A DNA stretch of 64,000 bases from Bemisia tabaci (lineage: Eukaryota > Arthropoda > Insecta > Hemiptera > Aleyrodidae). Every line of letters starts with the position of its first letter. Position 1 is the first letter of the stretch. The DNA lies in the NCBI RefSeq assembly GCF_918797505.1, contig NC_092796.1, forward strand, positions 58,682,851 to 58,746,850, in the 5' to 3' direction. The position numbers and the translations under genes were made by a program. Shown here piece after piece: positions 41,001 through 47,000 of this stretch. Below the pieces are notes generated by a model, which saw only the letters and a program-made list of their open reading frames with translations, made no database searches and was not told the DNA's origin.

Positions 41001-44000
41001 CTTTCCACCTCCGCTTTATGATTATTTTGCTGAATACTCTCCAGAGAATATACCAGGGGTCAATGACTCACCATGCCTATATTTACCGAAGAAGAATACC
41101 CCATTGGACAGAAGATGGGTTCGCGCAGTTGAACCCAGTTTACAAAATTTCGTACCAGTCCTTTTGAGGAGGTATCTGTTATCAAACTTCCACATCGCAT
41201 ACCACTGTGTTTTCATATGAGTTTTACCAATTTGCCTTGAATAAAATTCTAGCCAGCAGCTCAGTGTAAAATTCAATTTCGTCATGAATAATTACCAAAT
41301 ATGAGCGGTCTTCCTTCTTCTCTCCTCCGTTCGTTCCTTTTTTCTTTCTTCCCTTTTTCTACCTCCTTCTTCGAACGAACGGAGGAGGGGGGAAGCCTCC
41401 TAACCCCCCCCCCCACTCCCCCGGATCCGCCTACGACAAACTGACTTTGTCACTCATTACTCTACGACTTGCACAACGTATCCATTCAATTTTATGTATA
41501 GAAAAAATAAAAATTGGAACTACATTTTGGCCAAATCGTTTCCTCTTTGAGTAACTCATTAGCCCTCCCTCCTTCACAGTTTTGTCTTTCAATTAATGGA
41601 GGTTTTTGGCACGGTATTTGAATTTGATGTAGAGGACTATCAAGGGCTGAAGCTCGAGCACTGTCCCAGGATGTTGGATATCTTAAGCTGCGATTAAAGA
41701 TGGTCATTTGGACGCATCTATGCTAAAAGGAACTATGCCGAACACAGGAACACATGGCCATATGCTGCTGTGCTAGGGAAAAACGTCGTATGAATCTTCA
41801 GGCATTGCCAAACCTCCTTTGATAAAACAACAATTTCCTCGTAAACATATGAATATTTTTATTCTATATTTTTACATAATTTTGTGCGCAATTCTACCCG
41901 AAGCTCCTGAAAATTTCAAGGGCAAATATTCATAATTTTTTTCGAAATTAAATATTTAATCGTAGGAAATTTGTCAACTCTTGAATGTTCATACGACGTT
42001 CTTCCTTAGCACGGCATAGTATGCACATAGTTCCTTTCAGCACAAGCCCTATGCACATAGTTTCTTTCAGCATAAATACGTGAAGTTGGACAATGGTGAG
42101 CGTTAAGCGATTCGTTGGTGTTAGCGGGAATGCTGGGCACAAGCGGCAATCGTGGGTGGTTGATGATTAATGGCATGGGGACTTGATTCCTTCCGTGTGA
42201 TCCTGTGAAGTGGACGCTCACACTGCCCGGGCGCCCGTGGCGTCCGCGCGTTCATCGTTGCGAAACTCAGCGAATGGCCCTCGGCGCGTTGTCACGTTAT
42301 CCGCAGAGAAAAAAATCCACGGCCAAAGTGCGAAACCACGTTTCTCCATTGCGATGTTTCAACATTTCCGGTCCCATTGTATTTTTTGGAACGATAACCA
42401 GCCAACCTAATAGCTTGAAAATACAAAATAGTTTGCCAACACGGAGGAAAAATCACGAAATTTTTCAGAAAAATACTGTCACCATGGCCAAATCACTGAA
42501 CTACGTGTCTCCATTACGATGTTTCATCATTTCCGTTCCTATTTTACTTTTTATTTTTTCGAACGATGACAAGCCAACTTAATAGCTTGAAAACACGAAA
42601 TATTTTGCCAACACAGAGGAAAAGTCACGGAAGTTTTCAAAAAAATACTGCCACTAGTTTTTCAAAGAAGAAATTAAGTATGACCTGAAGTTTGCAACGT
42701 CACAAACGGAGATACGTGGTTTTCCTCATTCAATTTTCGAAAAAAATCCTCACCTTTGCAAATCCGTCAAAGTGATGCCCTTTTTTTTGCTCCTCTATTT
42801 TAAAAATTTGCTCGAAACGTCTCCTGAAAAGTTGAGCAGATCTATCTATTGTCGAATTATTCCCGAAAATCTTTTTCAATGTCATTTTGGAATATATTTT
42901 CTCACCGACCACGCGATGATGTGATCCGCGGATTGCATGCGAGCAGGCAGGTTTTGCATCCCTGCAGGCTGATTGTTGAAATTGATAGGCAAAACGATCG
43001 ACAAAAAAAGACATAAGGAGCATGGAGCGATCCAATTGGTTGAAATGAGTAGTTCTCAGAGACTATGGGAGAAAATGATGGACTAACTGTAGGTGTTTGG
43101 CGGGTTGCTGTTAGTTAGTCTATTACCTACCTTGTCTGTCCATTGCAACCACCTGAGTACACCATAGGATCCCCCCACATCCTTTTTGCCCTCTTTGTCT
43201 ATCGCTTTGTCTACCAATTTAAAAAATCGGCCAGCTGTTCAAATACCCTAGATTTTGTCTATTACATTTGTTAATCATTTTCACCGAATTCCGTAACGGA
43301 GCATCGAGAGATAAGTTTAAATGTCATAAAATATACTTCATTATATCTAAGTCCAGAACGAAAATCTGGGAAATACCCTAGGTATATGCAAGGCTGGGCC
43401 TTATTTCCATGAAAGAACGGGCTTTTTACCATAGACCTTAAAAGAACTGTCCTGTTTTTCCCTTTATGAGATAAGGCGGCAACGGGGGAGGGAAATCGGA
43501 CTGGGATTTGGGAAGGCGACTCCTGGTCTGGCGAGTTGGAGGATATGGGGGAACTGGAACTGGGTCCCAGGTCTGTGGATCACCGTGGCTCCATATCCGT
43601 TTCGGCTCAACAATTAATCACTGACCAGTTAATTCCTTTACCACCGGGGCTTCTATGTTCCTATGCGCTCCTCTCATTCTTCTTCCCTGCTCCACATCTT
43701 TACTGACCGTCTCCGTTCCCGTCCCTCCCGTCTCACGTCTCACATATTTCGGCAAACCGCTAACTAGGGTTGCCACACTCTTCCCTCAAATTGCCTTCGG
43801 AGGTCTCTATATTCCATGCAGTGCTCCTATTTCTCGGAACTAGCTCCAAATGTCGGAATTTTTTAGATTTTCCTGAATTTTTTCCCGGAACTTTTGAAAT
43901 TCCCGAAAGGTTCTTGATCTTTTGCATTTTTCGGAACTTCTGAAAAAAAAATCTGAGAAGAATTCCGGAACTTTTGACGGTCATCGAATTAGAGCACTGC

Positions 44001-47000
44001 GATATTCTTCCGGGCAAGTTTTTTATTTTTGCTGGTTATCTGGACCGCATCAAGCAGAAAGGAATCAAGCCACATCAGCTATTGACGCATTTAATTGGGC
44101 AATTAGATTTTTTAGATGAAAACGGTTCTACGGATGTTGTTGCTTTTAGTGAACTCTTGCATGGTACGAAGCAAATGCCTCAGAATTTTCAAAAGAATCC
44201 GCACGTACGTTCTCTTGTAAAAAAGTAAATTTCCCCGTTAAATTTGGGAATAGCTGATGTGACTTGGTTCCTTTCTGTTAAACACGTTCCAATTGGGATT
44301 TATTCTGTTTGGAACCTACAGCCATTTGTAGACGTTATTTGTTTTCGTTGGACATCAGGGCGATTGACCCATTATCTGCCGTCCAAAATAAAAACGCAGT
44401 GACTTCATTCCAAATTTTAAATTTTTCTTCCACACGCACTGTTTTATAATGAGAAACACCAACCATCGAAAGGCTACATTTCGTATTTCGTCTCATTTTG
44501 AGTTCTCAACGGTATGCCAAAGTTGACTAAAAAGGTGAAGGATAAATATTTGTTCGTTTTCTTGTAAAACAGCATCTCGTCAGAAAAAAAGTGAAAAATT
44601 TTGAATGGAGATACGGCGTTTTTATTTTCGATGGCAGATCTATGCTCTTGTGCCTCCCAAATATTTAGTAATTAAGGTCGTGTTTGTCTGTTTCAGTAGA
44701 TCCACCCGTCACCGGGATTCGAACCCGGGACCCATTGACTCGGAGCAGTCAGACGCGTTGACCACCAGAACAACTGGGCGGCTTCAGGGAAAGTTTTATT
44801 CATGATACTGTTACAGAATGAATAAAGTCACTGCCGTAAGTACATAAGCGCGAAGCAACTATTTCATCACCCGAGCGTGGCACAATATCACTCGAAATTG
44901 AAGGTCGTATTAACAAGCCAACTCATGCACAAGGCCAATACCTATGTTTAGAATTGCTTAGCGTGCATAGGCGTGAAGCAACTATTTGACCACCCGAGCG
45001 TGGCACAGTATCACTCGAAATTGAAGGCAAACTCAACGCACCATCTCAGTAGCCCAATTCTAGCAGAGAAAGGTGGACCAAAAAGCACCCTCATAAGAGA
45101 GCTTAAGCTTGCACAACTTGGCACCGCGGCGTAGCGGTGTCCGTTTTATTAATAACAGTCGGTTAGCTGATAATCTTACCTGAGAGTTGTCGTGGGTAAT
45201 TAGAATCGTCTCCTGCTTCAAGAATATATTCTTCCCGTACAACTTGATTTGGTTCACGTCCCTTCGAACTTCGAGCATAATTTTCACGATTCCTTCGACG
45301 GTGAAATTGAATGCTCCGGGGAAGTTGGCCTCCAGGACGGGCCTCAGCTCGATCGAATAGTGAATTGGCCACACAGCTGAGTCCAGTCGTGCGGTGGCTG
45401 TTCGAATTAGATTGAACTCCTCTAATTCTTTGCGATGTGCTCGCGTAATTAGCCTCGTTGCCTGTATTTTCCACAAAAAAGGTCAAATCTATTAAGAATA
45501 ATTCATATATCTATGGTTCATATCTATTAAGAAATCAAAGTGAATCTATAGTAGTTTTGGTAGGAATTGACTTTACAATTATATTTTGGTATATTTAGTC
45601 CGGCTATATGGACAATAGGAAATCCTATAGCCGAGCTATGTGGGTCATAACAAATCCTATCGCCACGCTTTTTCAAAAATAAATTTGTACAGTCCATTTT
45701 TTCTAGAGAGAGATAGGCAAACATCCAGATATCATATTCTACTCGTATCCGCATTCGAAAAAGAGAATCAACCGTTAGATTTACCTAATCGATTACAATA
45801 TTGACGCTCGGATAGGTTGCAGGACATTTTGTCACGATTCTTTGTCCGCGCACCTTTTTTGTCCAGTAGTTTACGCCGATACGTGAAATAAGTAACAGTG
45901 ACTTGGTCCAAGCGTTATATTTTAGTCGGTATGTAAAATTATATTGACAATATGGAAATGAGAGATTGAGAGAGAAGGAGGTGTTGTTATGGTTGCTAAT
46001 TTTCTAAATGAAATGTTATTACTTTCTCCTTTTGAATCATCTTTTTAAATTGTCATTGGTGAATATTTGGTTTTATTTCTATCCTTAAAATATTGAATGT
46101 ACAATATACCTTATATATGTATAGGTACTTTTTTAAATTTTTTTTTCTTTACGAAATTATTACTTCATTTTGAAAACATTTATATTTTTAAAACGTGACA
46201 AATATTTGTAAAACCTTTTCCAAGCGACATTAATCTCAATGAGCCGCAGTTGTGCCGACAGAAACTGCAAAAATGAATAAAAGAGGAAAAAAACCAAGAA
46301 GCACCCAATCTTTAGTTTTAACCCATTTGTACATCTATCTTTTAGAGTCAAATACGTCAAATTTTGAGCGTTTCGTTGCGCGTACACCTCGCTGCAGCAC
46401 AATAAAAGCACAAAATGTAAAAGAAAAAATTAAAGTGCTTTGGAAATCATTAAATTTGACACGGAACCACCAATATTTAAAAACACACATTATATTATTA
46501 TTCTCCTTTGATAAATTGATACATATTTTTTCCCCATCAATTTAAATGAGAATAATCAATGCAGAGTGTGCTAACATTTCAAAATCATGAGTTAAAAAAC
46601 GCTGACTATGCGAGTATAAATATTAAAGCCGAACAGAGCGGAGCGGCGTGCTGCCAGCGCGAGAGGCTCACTGGCGCCTACAAACCTAAGTGGATACTTC
46701 AACGCATTGCACAATGCTTGAAGTATCCACTTAGGTTTGTAGGCGCCAATGCGCGTTTCGCGCTGGCCGCCCGCCCGCCGTGCGGCGGCGCCTGAAGCAA
46801 CTATTTCACAACAGAGGTGTTGCACAGTATTATACGAAATTGAACGTATTAAGAATGACAGGCATCCTTTAAAAGTACAGATCTTTCCTCGCAAAATAAA
46901 TCAAGATACTTATCGTACACAGGAAAAATCTAAGAGCCTTTAGCTGAGGCAAATATAGAGGTTTATCCGGTTCAGGTATAACAAGGTGGGAATTTCTTGA

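Noticed and set aside
44701..44785. Functional tRNA gene
   Set aside because: The anticodon loop would be 6 nt, spacing between D arm and anticodon arm is wrong, and acceptor pairing is irregular.
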